From the NCBI RefSeq assembly GCF_016908595.1, contig NZ_JAFBEC010000001.1:124001-188000 (forward strand): DNA of 64,000 bases. The letters run 5' to 3'. The notes under the pieces were generated by a model. The model was given only the letters and a program-made list of their open reading frames with translations. It was not told the origin of the DNA and did no database searches. The position numbers were made by a program, and so were the translations under genes. The stretch is from Geomicrobium sediminis. GTDB lineage: Bacteria; Bacillota; Bacilli; Bacillales; Marinococcaceae. Shown in pieces: positions 1-8,732 of the stretch (the stretch's first letter is position 1; every line of letters starts with the position of its first letter).

Positions 1-470
1 TGATATTGAGGGCTTGAGATGTGATTCTCAAAGTGAATAGCCTCCCCGATTAGACCTTGTAGCATGAGCTCCTTCATCTTCTGACAGGCAGGGTGATACC
101 GCCATTCAAAATCAATAACGACTTTCGCATCGTAAAGAGCTGCAAGTTCTACAAGTTCTTGTGATTCACGATGATTCATCGTAAACGGTTTCTCACAAAC
201 GACATGGATGCCTCTTTTCAACGCCTCTTTAACCATAACAAAATGATACCGAGGTAACGAACTAACAAACACGACATCTAGCTCTTCCTTCTCTAGCATT
301 AAGGTCCAGCACTTATAATGAACTGGCGCCCGCTCCTCATCTAATAGATGATCTGGTAAACGATGCCGATTCATCGTACAAATTGCCGTAACTTCCATTT
401 CAGGATGCAACGCAATGATTGGAGCTTGAACGTTTAAGCCAAATCCACCGCCGATTATCCCAACTTTCAT
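1..470 (-). CDS. Gfo/Idh/MocA-family oxidoreductase, N-terminal part (runs off left edge)
   Basis: The 156 visible residues begin MKVGIIGGGFGLNVQAP, a Rossmann nucleotide-binding start with GxGGxG spacing. A later CEKPFTMN segment matches the conserved EKP motif of the Gfo/Idh/MocA family, whose members are NAD(P)-dependent dehydrogenases acting on sugars, inositols or related polyols in the cytoplasm. The ATG at 470 follows a clear GGGAGG ribosome binding site. The C-terminal substrate-binding domain lies outside the window, so the substrate cannot be inferred. The family call rests on the N-terminal fold motif and EKP motif only. Confidence 0.85.
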   Translation of the reverse strand, partial: MKVGIIGGGFGLNVQAPIIALHPEMEVTAICTMNRHRLPDHLLDEERAPVHYKCWTLMLEKEELDVVFVSSLPRYHFVMVKEALKRGIHVVCEKPFTMNHRESQELVELAALYDAKVVIDFEWRYHPACQKMKELMLQGLIGEAIHFENHISSPQY

Positions 471-570
471 CTGTATCCTCCCTTTAGTTTGATACGTAAG
501 AACTCTCACCCATCACCATACATTCAACGTGCTAATTCCATGCCCCTGCTTTCTCTCAATGCTCATCCAT

Positions 571-606
571 AAAAAAAGCACAAGCAGGTGTTGTGCCTGA
601 CTTGTG
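571..606 (-). terminator. Rho-independent terminator of the acyl-CoA ligase gene
   Basis: On the minus strand an imperfect stem (ACAAG/CTTGT extended by CAGG/CCTG across a one-base bulge) is followed by a run of seven T. It lies about 30 bases downstream of the ligase stop codon. Confidence 0.75.
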
Positions 607-633
607 TGTGGTATCGTTAAGTCTTCGCCCCAC

Positions 634-2148
634 CTACTTACGAGTGACCAATTCCCGAAGAGCGGGTTTTAAAATTTTCCCACTCGTTGTTTTAGGTAAT
701 TCATCTAGTTGTGTAAAGTAAGCGGGTATTTTATAGGGTGCTAACATGGGCCGACAATGACGCTGCAACATGTCTGTGGTCAATGTAACACTCGAATCTT
801 TCGTTGAAAAGTATGCATGTACGACCTCGCCCATAATTGGGTCTGGACTGCCGATGACACTTGCTTCTAAAATATCTGGGTGGGTGTAGAGCACTTCTTC
901 AATTTCTCTCGGGTAAATGTTCATCCCTCCCCGAATCACTAGATCTTTCTTCCGATCCACGATATAGAGATAACCTTCATCATCTTGATATGCAATATCA
1001 CCCGTATATAGCCAGACATCTCGAATCGTATTAGCTGTTGCGACCTCATTTTTCCAATACCCTTTCATTACATTTGGACCCTTAACCGTAAGTTCACCTT
1101 TCTCATAACTCGGCATTTCTTTACCTTCGTTGTCTCGAATCACCACAGAAACTCGGGGGAGTGCCGTACCAATGGATCCGGGCTTCTTTTTACCTTCTGG
1201 ACGATGACTAGTCACGATTGGAGAACATTCCGTAAGCCCGTACCCTTCAATTAGTTCAACCCCTGACACAGCTTTCCACCGATCGAGTAGTTCTACTGGC
1301 ATTGGGGCTGAGCCTGTAAAAGCGATTCGAAGATATAGAGTACGTTCGTTGATTCGAGGGTGATTAAGCAACATCGCGACAACACTAGGTGGAATAAAGT
1401 AAAACGTGACCTTCTTATCTTCTAAAAGCGTTAAGACTTTATCAGTCGAGTACTTTGGCAAAATGTAGCTCGTACCACCAGCAACAAGCATTGTAAGCAT
1501 GCAATTGGTCTGAGACGCAGCATGATAAAGAGGAGAAGAGATTAAGCAATAATCATCACTAGAACAATGGAGAATGTCTTTATACGTCATCGCATTCGTT
1601 CGTAACCCTTTGTGAGTGAGCATTGCACCTTTTGGCTTCCCAGTCGTTCCAGACGTATATAAAATTTGACATACGCGTTCATCATCAACGACACCTGGAT
1701 CACAATGTGTAGGCAAAGACTGAATCGCACGCAACAGTGCATTGTCAGATGATTGGGCATCAACTAAGATTACATCAATAAGATTGTCGCTATTCTCCCT
1801 AACAGCTTGAACATTCTCCGAAGCTGCAGCATCAACAACAAAAAGCACCGGTTGTGAGTCAAACGCGATATGCGTTATTTCTGCTGCTGCTGTATAGGTC
1901 GGATTAATCGGTACGATAATGGCACCGCACTTTACAGCTGCAAAATAACAATACACAAACTCTAAACTATTACCTAGTTGCAACAAGATCCGATCACCCT
2001 CAACGACACCTCGCTGACGGAACAAATGCGTCGTTTGATTAATCGTTCGTTCTAGTTGCTCATAAGTAATACGCACATCCTCATTTTCAAGTGCAAGTTT
2101 CGTTGGCGTTTCTTCAGCTTTCTGCGTAATGATAGAGGCAAGGTTCAT
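634..2148 (-). CDS. AMP-dependent acyl-CoA synthetase/ligase
   Basis: This 504-residue protein belongs to the adenylate-forming (ANL) superfamily, which activates a carboxylic acid with ATP to an acyl-adenylate and then forms the CoA thioester. The P-loop-like motif YTSGTTGKPKG lies at about residues 164-174, YGLTECSP near 300, the hinge region TGD...DRKKDLVIRGGMNIYP near 400, and the catalytic lysine in KTTSGKILK near the C-terminus. Length and motif order suit a medium- or long-chain fatty acyl-CoA ligase, but the chain length cannot be read off. The ATG follows a GAGGAGTG binding site. A strong cre motif 48 bases upstream suggests CcpA repression by preferred sugars. Confidence 0.92.
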   Translation of the reverse strand: MNLASIITQKAEETPTKLALENEDVRITYEQLERTINQTTHLFRQRGVVEGDRILLQLGNSLEFVYCYFAAVKCGAIIVPINPTYTAAAEITHIAFDSQPVLFVVDAAASENVQAVRENSDNLIDVILVDAQSSDNALLRAIQSLPTHCDPGVVDDERVCQILYTSGTTGKPKGAMLTHKGLRTNAMTYKDILHCSSDDYCLISSPLYHAASQTNCMLTMLVAGGTSYILPKYSTDKVLTLLEDKKVTFYFIPPSVVAMLLNHPRINERTLYLRIAFTGSAPMPVELLDRWKAVSGVELIEGYGLTECSPIVTSHRPEGKKKPGSIGTALPRVSVVIRDNEGKEMPSYEKGELTVKGPNVMKGYWKNEVATANTIRDVWLYTGDIAYQDDEGYLYIVDRKKDLVIRGGMNIYPREIEEVLYTHPDILEASVIGSPDPIMGEVVHAYFSTKDSSVTLTTDMLQRHCRPMLAPYKIPAYFTQLDELPKTTSGKILKPALRELVTRK

Positions 2149-2195
2149 GACAACACTCCTCGTGGAATAAGTTTGTACCTTTACTCCCTATATAA

Positions 2196-2209
2196 ATTAA
2201 GCGCTTTCA
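2196..2209 (-). promoter_or_regulatory. cre-like CcpA operator upstream of acyl-CoA ligase
   Basis: Minus strand TGAAAGCGCTTAAT matches the Bacillus cre consensus TGWAARCGYTWNCW at 13 of 14 positions. It lies 48-61 bases before the ligase start, where binding would interfere with transcription. Confidence 0.6.
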
Positions 2210-2396
2210 TAAAAGTTCCTGCTTATTTTTAGAAATACCTCGTTACTAAACTTATGATCTGTTTGACGTGTGGTTTGATGAATCGTGCAAAAAGGGAAGG
2301 AATAGCGCATGCAAAAGACTCGATCATAATTTCCCCCTATAAAGAACCTTAGACCAATTACTTTTGAATTGTAGAAGTGCTCTTTTCATAATGCTG

Positions 2397-2804
2397 TTAG
2401 TCTTGATACGTTTCTATTGTGTGCTGGATCAATTCCTTGAGCACATCTAGATCGATATCAGCCAATTTATTAACATATATACAAGCCTTACTCTTTGTGT
2501 GTTTACCGAACCGTGCTAACAGTTCCTCTCTTTTCTCACTTTCATAGGCTAAATAGAGACTAATTTTTGCCTTTCTTGGTGAAAAACCCGCTAAAGGAGC
2601 GTCTCCTTCACGTCCAGATGCGTATTTATAATGATAGCTACCGAAACCTATAATACTAGGTCCCCACATCTTTGCCTTGTACCCCGTTACCTCTTCAAAG
2701 ATTTCTACTAATTGATAGGCGTCTGCCTTTTTCTTCTCACTTTCTACACTTTCAATAAATTCGTTTACACTATTGTTGGTTTCTTTCATCTTTGGCTCGG
2801 GCAT
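2397..2804 (-). CDS. DUF1801 domain protein (YdhG-like)
   Basis: A 135-residue cytosolic protein. The segment KMWGPSIIGFGSYHYKY and the later APLAGFSPRKAKISLYL are typical of the DUF1801 fold, a small alpha/beta family of unknown biochemical function related to iron-chaperone-like proteins. The ATG at 2804 has an AAAGGAG site. It is transcribed in the same direction as the NUDIX gene upstream (42-base gap) and may be co-transcribed. No catalytic residues are known for the family, so no function is assigned. Confidence 0.8.
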   Translation of the reverse strand: MPEPKMKETNNSVNEFIESVESEKKKADAYQLVEIFEEVTGYKAKMWGPSIIGFGSYHYKYASGREGDAPLAGFSPRKAKISLYLAYESEKREELLARFGKHTKSKACIYVNKLADIDLDVLKELIQHTIETYQD

Positions 2805-2846
2805 GTATGCATTCTCCTTTTATTTTGGATAAAGCGATTCGTTGAA

Positions 2847-3272
2847 TTATAAGTTTTGCCTAGATACTTTCATTAAGTATTTAGTAAGAAATTCTTGATC
2901 TTCGGGGAAGGTTAACTCTAACGTTTTTAATTCATCTACATCTTTCCAAGCGATATCATAAATAAGATTGTCAGGATCTTGAATGTTTCTTTTTCCTCCT
3001 ACAACGTTCACAAAGAAATAGTGAGCTTCAACAGCTAGACTAATCTGTTCATAAGTTCTTTGCTTCACCTTCAGTTTCTCAACGACTTCCACTGTATAAC
3101 CCGTTTCTTCTTTCGCTTCTCTAATGCAGCACTCTTCAAATGTTTCTTCTTGTTCTTTTCCACCCGATGGAATGGACCACGTTTTCTTTTCTTCAGGTTT
3201 GCCTTGCAAAACCATTAACAATTGACCATCCTGGTTGACACATACACCTGAAGAACCCAACCATTTTTTCAT
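2847..3272 (-). CDS. NUDIX hydrolase
   Basis: The 141-residue protein carries a complete Nudix box (GX5EX7REUXEEXGU) starting at GGKEQEETFEE and ending REAKEETGY, around residues 37-60. These enzymes hydrolyse nucleoside diphosphates linked to another moiety, using the box glutamates to bind Mg2+. The N-terminus SSGVCVNQDGQLLMVLQG is the usual first beta strands. The ATG follows GGGGGATC. The substrate is not predictable from the sequence. Confidence 0.9.
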   Translation of the reverse strand: MKKWLGSSGVCVNQDGQLLMVLQGKPEEKKTWSIPSGGKEQEETFEECCIREAKEETGYTVEVVEKLKVKQRTYEQISLAVEAHYFFVNVVGGKRNIQDPDNLIYDIAWKDVDELKTLELTFPEDQEFLTKYLMKVSRQNL

Positions 3273-3459
3273 TTTTGATCCCCCATTAAAAGAAGTTCCT
3301 TCAGTAAAAAATGAGTATAGTCATTCGACTCAATTCTTCAGAAACTATATAAAAATAAAAAATATTCACGTAAAATGATTTTAAAATCGTAGTGTCATAA
3401 TTATAATAAAACGACCGATCAATTAGCCATGACGAAACCACCTATCGAGGAGGATCATC

Positions 3460-3633
3460 ATGAACAATAATGATTCCATGTCACTCCTAAGAAAAGCAGA
3501 AACACTAGTAATCAAAACGCCTTTAGTAAAACTCTTAATATTTATTATACCAATTTCGATGATCTTAACGTTCGTCTACCTTTTTTCTCAAGATGCGTTT
3601 CGCGCGATTATATATACCCTCAATTATAAATAA
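3460..3633 (+). CDS. Small single-span membrane protein, 57 aa
   Basis: An unrecognised 57-residue ORF starts at an ATG with an excellent GAGGAGG ribosome binding site. A hydrophobic segment of about 20 residues (LLIFIIPISMILTFVYLF) is followed by a short tail. The stop is immediately followed by a strong terminator, so it forms a complete monocistronic unit. The good initiation and termination signals are the main evidence that it is real. Confidence 0.7.
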   Translation: MNNNDSMSLLRKAETLVIKTPLVKLLIFIIPISMILTFVYLFSQDAFRAIIYTLNYK

Positions 3634-3670
3634 CAAAAATGAAGAGCATACCCTATGCTCTTCATTTTTG
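3634..3670 (+). terminator. Bidirectional rho-independent terminator
   Basis: A perfect inverted repeat (AATGAAGAGCATA / TATGCTCTTCATT, loop CCC) is flanked by A-run and T-run. It follows the 57-aa gene and could also stop minus-strand transcripts. Confidence 0.85.
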
Positions 3671-3850
3671 TTTGGAATAATCATTGTCGTTGCTTTCTTT
3701 AAAGATTAGACACTGTGCAAAGTATTTTTCAGCATAAATAGAGCTAGATAATCACATTTTTTAGCTTCTCCCTTACATCATAGTAGGAGATGCTTTCCCA
3801 TCCCACGCTGATGAACTTTCCAAGACTAACGCTAGAGTAGTTTGAAGAGG
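3665..3850 (-). pseudogene. Decayed alpha/beta hydrolase fragment, paralogous to the gene at 7077-7931
   Basis: Minus-strand translation gives YYDVREKLKNV, then after a frame change IYAEKYFAQC, then IFKESNDNDYSKQ. The intact hydrolase at 7077-7931 has, in the same order, TYDIREKLKNV, IYAGKYDAQC and IFEESNHNPFSEE. The piece between the second and third segments is deleted and there are stops, so this is the tail of a dead paralog. It sits directly downstream of the M20 peptidase gene. The left and right limits are approximate. Confidence 0.75.
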
Positions 3851-3894
3851 CTTGTATGCAGAATACAAATAGCATTCCAGTCATCCAAAAGAAA

Positions 3895-5040
3895 CTAACT
3901 CTCCATAAGCTTTTTAAGGACTGTAACGCAATCAATAATTTGCTGTACTTCAACGTATTCATCAATCATATGAGCTTGCTCTAAATTTCCAGGTCCAAAC
4001 ACAGCAATATTCTTATTGCCAGTCTTTAAACCGATCATCGCGACATCTGTATAAGCAGGAAAACCGCTATGACCGATGTCGGTTTGAAAAGATGCTTCAT
4101 ATGCATGTTCAATTCGAGCTAAAAGGTTAGAGTTTTCATCTGATTCTAAAGGAATTCGAGCAAAACCAAATTGTTCTATTTTGAAGTTTGATCCTGTCAC
4201 TCTTGCACAACCTTGCTTTAGTGATTGTTCTACAATCTTTTCTGCTTCTTCTTGGGTCATTGGGGGTACTAATCTAAAATCAATCTCAAACTGAACAGAA
4301 CCCGAAACCATATTTGTTTTCTCACCACCATGAATCGTTCCTACAGACAATGTAGGCTCACCGAATATCTCATGATTGTATTCTAGTTTACTTACGTTAC
4401 GTTTAAGATCAGTGATACATTCTGCTGCAGCGTGTGCAGCATCAATACCTAACTTTGCATTTCCGCAATGCGAGCTTTTTCCAATAACAGTGATCTTATA
4501 CCATATTGTTCCCTTATGAACTTTCGATAGTGTTAAACTTGTTGGTTCGGTAGCCAGAAAATGAGCATCTTCAGGTACGATTCCATCCTCAATTAAAGCT
4601 ACAGCCCCTTTCATATACGGACCTTCTTCATCGACACTAGCAATTACATAAATGTCACGTTTCACTTCAGTTTTTGATTCCGCAAGTTCTTTTAGAGCAA
4701 CTAATGTTGATGCTAAGCCACTTTTCATGTCACAAGAACCTCTACCATACAGCTTTCCATCAATGATCTCACCGGAATAAGGACCTACACTCCATTCCCC
4801 TTCTGCTGGTACGGTATCCATATGAGAAATAATTACGAGAGGCGGTAATGAACTATGTTCACATGGATACTTTATAATTATATTGTTTCTATGTTCTTCA
4901 ACTGATTGTACCTTTACGGAAATACCTTCTATTCCCTCCAACCATTTTAAAATATAATCAGCACACTCTTTTTCGTTACCATAAGGATTTACGCTCGGAA
5001 TTTGCACTAAGTCTCTCGTTAATTGAATCGCCGTATGCAA
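3895..5040 (-). CDS. M20 family metallopeptidase (ArgE/DapE-like)
   Basis: A 381-residue two-zinc hydrolase. The metal-site motifs are present: SHMDTVP (about residue 73), GRGSCDMKSG (about 100) with the bridging aspartate, SVDEEG (about 136) with the general-base glutamate pair, and a C-terminal histidine region. M20 enzymes of the ArgE/DapE/ACY1 group remove acyl groups from amino acids or cleave small peptides. I take TTG at 5040 as start because it is spaced 9 bases from AAAGGAG, while the ATG at 5049 directly abuts that site. It is the last gene of the DUF3311-symporter-peptidase operon, so its substrate is probably what the symporter imports. Confidence 0.9.
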   Translation of the reverse strand: MHTAIQLTRDLVQIPSVNPYGNEKECADYILKWLEGIEGISVKVQSVEEHRNNIIIKYPCEHSSLPPLVIISHMDTVPAEGEWSVGPYSGEIIDGKLYGRGSCDMKSGLASTLVALKELAESKTEVKRDIYVIASVDEEGPYMKGAVALIEDGIVPEDAHFLATEPTSLTLSKVHKGTIWYKITVIGKSSHCGNAKLGIDAAHAAAECITDLKRNVSKLEYNHEIFGEPTLSVGTIHGGEKTNMVSGSVQFEIDFRLVPPMTQEEAEKIVEQSLKQGCARVTGSNFKIEQFGFARIPLESDENSNLLARIEHAYEASFQTDIGHSGFPAYTDVAMIGLKTGNKNIAVFGPGNLEQAHMIDEYVEVQQIIDCVTVLKKLMES

Positions 5041-5054
5041 AACTAACATCTCCT

Positions 5055-6554
5055 TTATGCAATATTTTTCTTATCATTAAGTCCTTTATGTTCTTCCTGA
5101 TTGAACTCTTTCAATGCCAACTCAAAGCGATTCGACACCGATACAGGTCGAGGCTTTGTTAGCAAGCTGACCACAACGAAGAGTATTACATTTACAAATA
5201 GACCATACATTGAAGAACTAAGACCAAATGGTAACGGTAAAGGAGTAAATTGAAGGATCATCATGACGAACAATCCACTAATAATGCCAGTCAATGCTCC
5301 GATTGAAGTAGAGCGTTTCCAGAATAATGCACCCAATGTAGGTACGATTAACTGCGCAGTCCCACCAAACGCAATTAGACCCACCGTTACGAGTAGACCT
5401 GGTGCAAATAAAGCTAAAACGTAAGCAATAGCTGAAAATACAACTAAGTAATACCTACCAATTCTCATAAGTTTTTCATGTGAAGCATTGGGATTTTTAT
5501 ATCTTTGATAAAAATCTTTTGTCATTACAGTAGACACAGCATGGATTTGACTATTTGCAGTCGACATTGCAGCCGAAGCCCCAGCTGCCAGAATTAATGC
5601 AGCGATAATAAATGGTGCATACTCCATTAATAGTAACGGAAGTATTTGATCGGGATTCTCTACACCGGGCATTACCAGAACCCCTGTCCAACTAACTAAC
5701 AGTGAACCTGCATAACAAATCGCAATAATAGATATTAGAAAAGGCATTAGATTAAAGATCGTACCATTCTTAACCGAATACATACGCAACCACATTTGAG
5801 GACCCATTAATGCTCCAATTGCTGTTATAAAACAAAGTGAAATCCACATACCATATCCTGCATTCCCATCAGGACCAGGTAACACCATATGTTCTGGATA
5901 TTGAGCTTGCATCTGCTCAAACATAGCTATGGGTCCACCTACAACATTAGAAAGGTAAAGCCCAGCAAATAGCAGACCAAATAATAAAATTGCACCATAG
6001 ATAATATCTGTCCACGCAATTGCTCTTATCCCGCCAACCCAAACATAAATTAAAATAACGATATAAAACATTAATGCAGCTAACCAAAAAGGAATATAAC
6101 CTCCTGAAGCAATTTCTATTAAATAAGCTCCGCCTGTCAACTGAATTTGTAAGTATGGAATCGTAAAAACCACAACGACGATACCAACCACTACTCTTAT
6201 TTTTTCGCTATCATAAAAATCACCTAAAAGATCTGACGGCGTCACATAATTAAACTTCTTCCCTAAGTACCAAACCCTCTTCCCAACTACAAAATACAAA
6301 ATCCCAAATAAAATGTTCCAACCAATTGCAGTTAAATAAACAGGTCCTTCAGAATATAAAGAGGCGTTGGATCCCAAAAAAGCAAATGCACTCCACCATG
6401 TTGCCGATACTGTAAAAAATGTTGTGATTGAACCCATATTACGGCCTTGTATGAAATAATCATCACTCGTATTGTCCGATTTAGTTGCCGCCAATACCCC
6501 TACGATTAATGGGATTATCATAAATAATAGTATTATAACTACACCAGAGACCAA
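5055..6554 (-). CDS. Sodium:solute symporter (SSS family)
   Basis: About 499 residues with roughly 13 hydrophobic spans. It has an N-terminal DYFIQGRNMG segment, WWSAFAFLGSNASLYSEGP in the first helices, and AAGASAAMSTANSQIHAVSTVM in the region that carries Na2-site serines in this family. SSS proteins couple Na+ entry to uptake of amino acids, sugars, pantothenate or similar solutes. TTG at 6554 is preferred because it lies 6 bases after AAGGGGTG; the GTG at 6563 overlaps that site. DUF3311 upstream and an M20 peptidase downstream suggest an acylated amino acid or peptide substrate. Confidence 0.9.
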   Translation of the reverse strand: MVSGVVIILLFMIIPLIVGVLAATKSDNTSDDYFIQGRNMGSITTFFTVSATWWSAFAFLGSNASLYSEGPVYLTAIGWNILFGILYFVVGKRVWYLGKKFNYVTPSDLLGDFYDSEKIRVVVGIVVVVFTIPYLQIQLTGGAYLIEIASGGYIPFWLAALMFYIVILIYVWVGGIRAIAWTDIIYGAILLFGLLFAGLYLSNVVGGPIAMFEQMQAQYPEHMVLPGPDGNAGYGMWISLCFITAIGALMGPQMWLRMYSVKNGTIFNLMPFLISIIAICYAGSLLVSWTGVLVMPGVENPDQILPLLLMEYAPFIIAALILAAGASAAMSTANSQIHAVSTVMTKDFYQRYKNPNASHEKLMRIGRYYLVVFSAIAYVLALFAPGLLVTVGLIAFGGTAQLIVPTLGALFWKRSTSIGALTGIISGLFVMMILQFTPLPLPFGLSSSMYGLFVNVILFVVVSLLTKPRPVSVSNRFELALKEFNQEEHKGLNDKKNIA

Positions 6555-6566
6555 CTTCTTCACCCC

Positions 6567-6773
6567 TTACTCTGTTTTTTGATTACCCCAATTTAATTTA
6601 TATGCGATGTACATAACTAGGGTTAAAATTGCCCACCAAAGAAAATTCCAAAAAATAAAAAAAGGTAAACCTAAAATTACTGGTTCAATCCGATTCGCTA
6701 ATAAGATTATTGGACTTTGAAGCATAAATAAACCACCAATTATTAAGATCAAGATTACTTTACGTACACTCAA
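6567..6773 (-). CDS. DUF3311 small membrane protein, symporter partner
   Basis: A 68-residue protein with two hydrophobic segments. The pattern LLANRIEPVILGLPFFIFWN is characteristic of DUF3311 proteins, which are encoded directly upstream of SSS symporters in many bacteria and are thought to be a small companion subunit. The start is TTG with AAGGGGTGAG upstream. Its stop is 10 bases from the symporter start, indicating translational coupling. The function as an accessory subunit is inferred from context. Confidence 0.8.
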   Translation of the reverse strand: MSVRKVILILIIGGLFMLQSPIILLANRIEPVILGLPFFIFWNFLWWAILTLVMYIAYKLNWGNQKTE

Positions 6774-7076
6774 AACTTCTCACCCCTTATTGAATCAGAA
6801 TTATTAGATTATTTTATTATTACTAACATACCAAACAATTAACTTTAATGATTCATACATGCTGTTTAACAAACCTCATATTTACCGTTACATTCTGTAT
6901 TCCTATTGTGAACGAATCTATCAAGGAGTTTTAATCAAATACCATAAAATGGGGAGATTATGTAGCTAAAAATTAAAACTTCAAAATCGCCAAATAAACG
7001 TTTTTACGAGGGGATTTTGCATCGACTATATACATCGAACCATCAAAATCCCCACATACAAGAACTTACCCCTACG
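6774..7076. other. Intergenic region with possible operon promoter and weak terminator
   Basis: No ORF with a convincing binding site was seen. It should contain the promoter of the minus-strand DUF3311-symporter-M20 operon. Near its right end, 7010-7053, an inverted repeat (GGGGATTTTG/CAAAATCCCC, about 20-base loop) may end transcription of the alpha/beta hydrolase, but no T-run follows it. Confidence 0.4.
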
Positions 7077-7931
7077 CTAGTTTTCTTTGAGGGCTTCTTT
7101 AATAGTTCCATTCACAAACTCTTGAAACTTCTTTTCCTCTTCCGAGAATGGATTGTGGTTGCTTTCTTCAAAGATGGTTAACGAAGCTGTTGGGATCAAT
7201 TGAGCAATTTCAATTCCGAACTTCATCGGGCACTGGGCATCGTATTTTCCGGCATAAATATAGCTAGGTACAGTTACATTTTTTAGCTTCTCCCTGATAT
7301 CATAGGTAGGATATTCAACTTTCCTAAAATAATCTAGCCTCTCTCCGACAGGTTTACCACTATTCGGCTTCGTCATCGCATCTTGCAGCTTATCTTCTGA
7401 GTAATAGGACATTAAAGCCCATTCATAATTCAGTTTTCTTCGAGTTTCAATTGGTGTTGTCGGATCGTTTAGTTGATCCATAATATCTACGATGAGCGTG
7501 AAATTCAGATTTTCGGGGCAATAAATGGAGTTCGGATCTGATCCATATTCATAACTTGCCGCTGCCCCACCTGCGATAATCTTCGTTAAAGAAGCTGGTC
7601 GATTAATCGCATACTTCAATGCCAACATCCCACCGGTAGAGTGGCCTGCAAATCCCCATTGGTCAAACTCTAAGGTGTCACGAAGTGCTTCCAAATCCAA
7701 GATCGTCACTTCCATATTGTATTCATGTTCCTGTTTCGCACCTACGGATTGACCTGCACCCCTAAGATTAATGAGGTGTACCTTATAGACATCCGTAAAT
7801 GGATTTGCAAAGGCATTTCCACGTTCATTAAAAGCACTATAATGATGGGTGACGGCTAAAGGCTCACCGTCTCCTTTTATGAAAACTTCAAAGACACCCC
7901 TGTCTGTCTCAATCAGCTGTTGAGTCCACAT
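7077..7931 (-). CDS. Alpha/beta hydrolase (S33/proline iminopeptidase-like)
   Basis: A 284-residue alpha/beta-hydrolase fold enzyme. The nucleophile elbow GHSTGG is at residues 96-101 (Ser98). NLRGAGQS at about 55-62 resembles the family's RGxGxS motif. The acid is likely the Asp in YAGKYDAQCP and the histidine that in EESNHNPFSE. This layout is closest to the S33 proline iminopeptidase and related hydrolases, but the substrate may be any ester or amide. The ATG has a GGAGGG site. A decayed copy of the C-terminal third lies at 3665-3850. Confidence 0.85.
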   Translation of the reverse strand: MWTQQLIETDRGVFEVFIKGDGEPLAVTHHYSAFNERGNAFANPFTDVYKVHLINLRGAGQSVGAKQEHEYNMEVTILDLEALRDTLEFDQWGFAGHSTGGMLALKYAINRPASLTKIIAGGAAASYEYGSDPNSIYCPENLNFTLIVDIMDQLNDPTTPIETRRKLNYEWALMSYYSEDKLQDAMTKPNSGKPVGERLDYFRKVEYPTYDIREKLKNVTVPSYIYAGKYDAQCPMKFGIEIAQLIPTASLTIFEESNHNPFSEEEKKFQEFVNGTIKEALKEN

Positions 7932-8035
7932 GCAAGACCCTCCATTTCATTCTGTAATCATTGATAAACTTCTATTTAATCGATACTACTCAGCACTTTA
8001 TGCTAATTTTTAACGTTTTACTTGCACACTTTACT

Positions 8036-8587
8036 TTAATAGATCTTTTGAAAAACATTAGGGTAATCAATTACAAAACCATCATCGTCGACTGTTATTT
8101 CTGTTTGATAACCTCGACACTCATAATCATAGTAACGATTGCCATCCTTTGTTTTACTATATTTATAACTCTGCTTAACCTTCATAACTTCTAATTCAGG
8201 GAAAGAAATATACACCATCTCAAACTTCTTTTCATCACCTACATTCCAACTCTCTCTATTGATTGGTAACGTGTTTGAAAACGGGGTTGCTGATAAATCT
8301 ACATCAATCGCTCCTCTAAGGTTTTCTAAAGGTGCTCCATCCTCATTAAACCAATTCCCATTTCCATCGCTATGTATTTTCAATCGATTTTGGTTTTCTA
8401 TTTCTATATTCACTTCAGTTGTAACCCAATTTTGATTTAGTTGGATGCAGTATTTTATTGCTATTGGTTTAACGTCATCGACGGTAGTAATGATTGTTCC
8501 AATTGCATTAATGTCTTTTTCTATCCTCAAATCAAAATGCTCGTAACCGAATGCCTCTAAATTTTTCCATATAATTTTTTTATTCAT
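8036..8587 (-). CDS. Putative glycolipid-binding family protein
   Basis: A 183-residue soluble protein. Tryptophan-rich strands (QLNQNWVTTEVNIE, HSDGNGNWFNEDG) and the signature DVDLSATPFSNTLPINR at about residues 94-110 match the putative glycolipid-binding family (PF06475), known from Bacteroides, Pseudomonas and bacilli but poorly characterised. The ATG follows GAAGGAGAG. It stands alone between the hydrolase and a terminator. Function beyond the family name is unknown. Confidence 0.8.
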   Translation of the reverse strand: MNKKIIWKNLEAFGYEHFDLRIEKDINAIGTIITTVDDVKPIAIKYCIQLNQNWVTTEVNIEIENQNRLKIHSDGNGNWFNEDGAPLENLRGAIDVDLSATPFSNTLPINRESWNVGDEKKFEMVYISFPELEVMKVKQSYKYSKTKDGNRYYDYECRGYQTEITVDDDGFVIDYPNVFQKIY

Positions 8588-8663
8588 TGTATCTCTCCTT
8601 CGTTGTCTATTCGCTTTCTATAAAACATTTCCTTCTACAGTTTAATACCCTAACACTCTACAA

Positions 8664-8698
8664 ATTAGAAAAAGCGATACGCTATTAACGTATCGCTT
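8664..8698 (-). terminator. Terminator downstream of the metallophosphoesterase gene
   Basis: A perfect 10-bp inverted repeat, AAGCGATACG / CGTATCGCTT, with loop TTAATAG, followed on the minus strand by a T-run. It is 35 bases past the stop at 8733. Confidence 0.85.
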
Positions 8699-8732
8699 AG
8701 AAGGAACTCCTTTTAACTTTACCGGATAACCA

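Noticed and set aside
3744-3965. 73-codon minus-strand frame overlapping the M20 peptidase end
   Set aside because: Its C-terminus is the decayed alpha/beta hydrolase fragment and its N-terminus is antisense-frame read of the peptidase; no start site.
7010-7053. Inverted repeat as a confident terminator
   Set aside because: The stem is good but the loop is 20 bases and no T-run follows on the minus strand; noted only within the intergenic entry.
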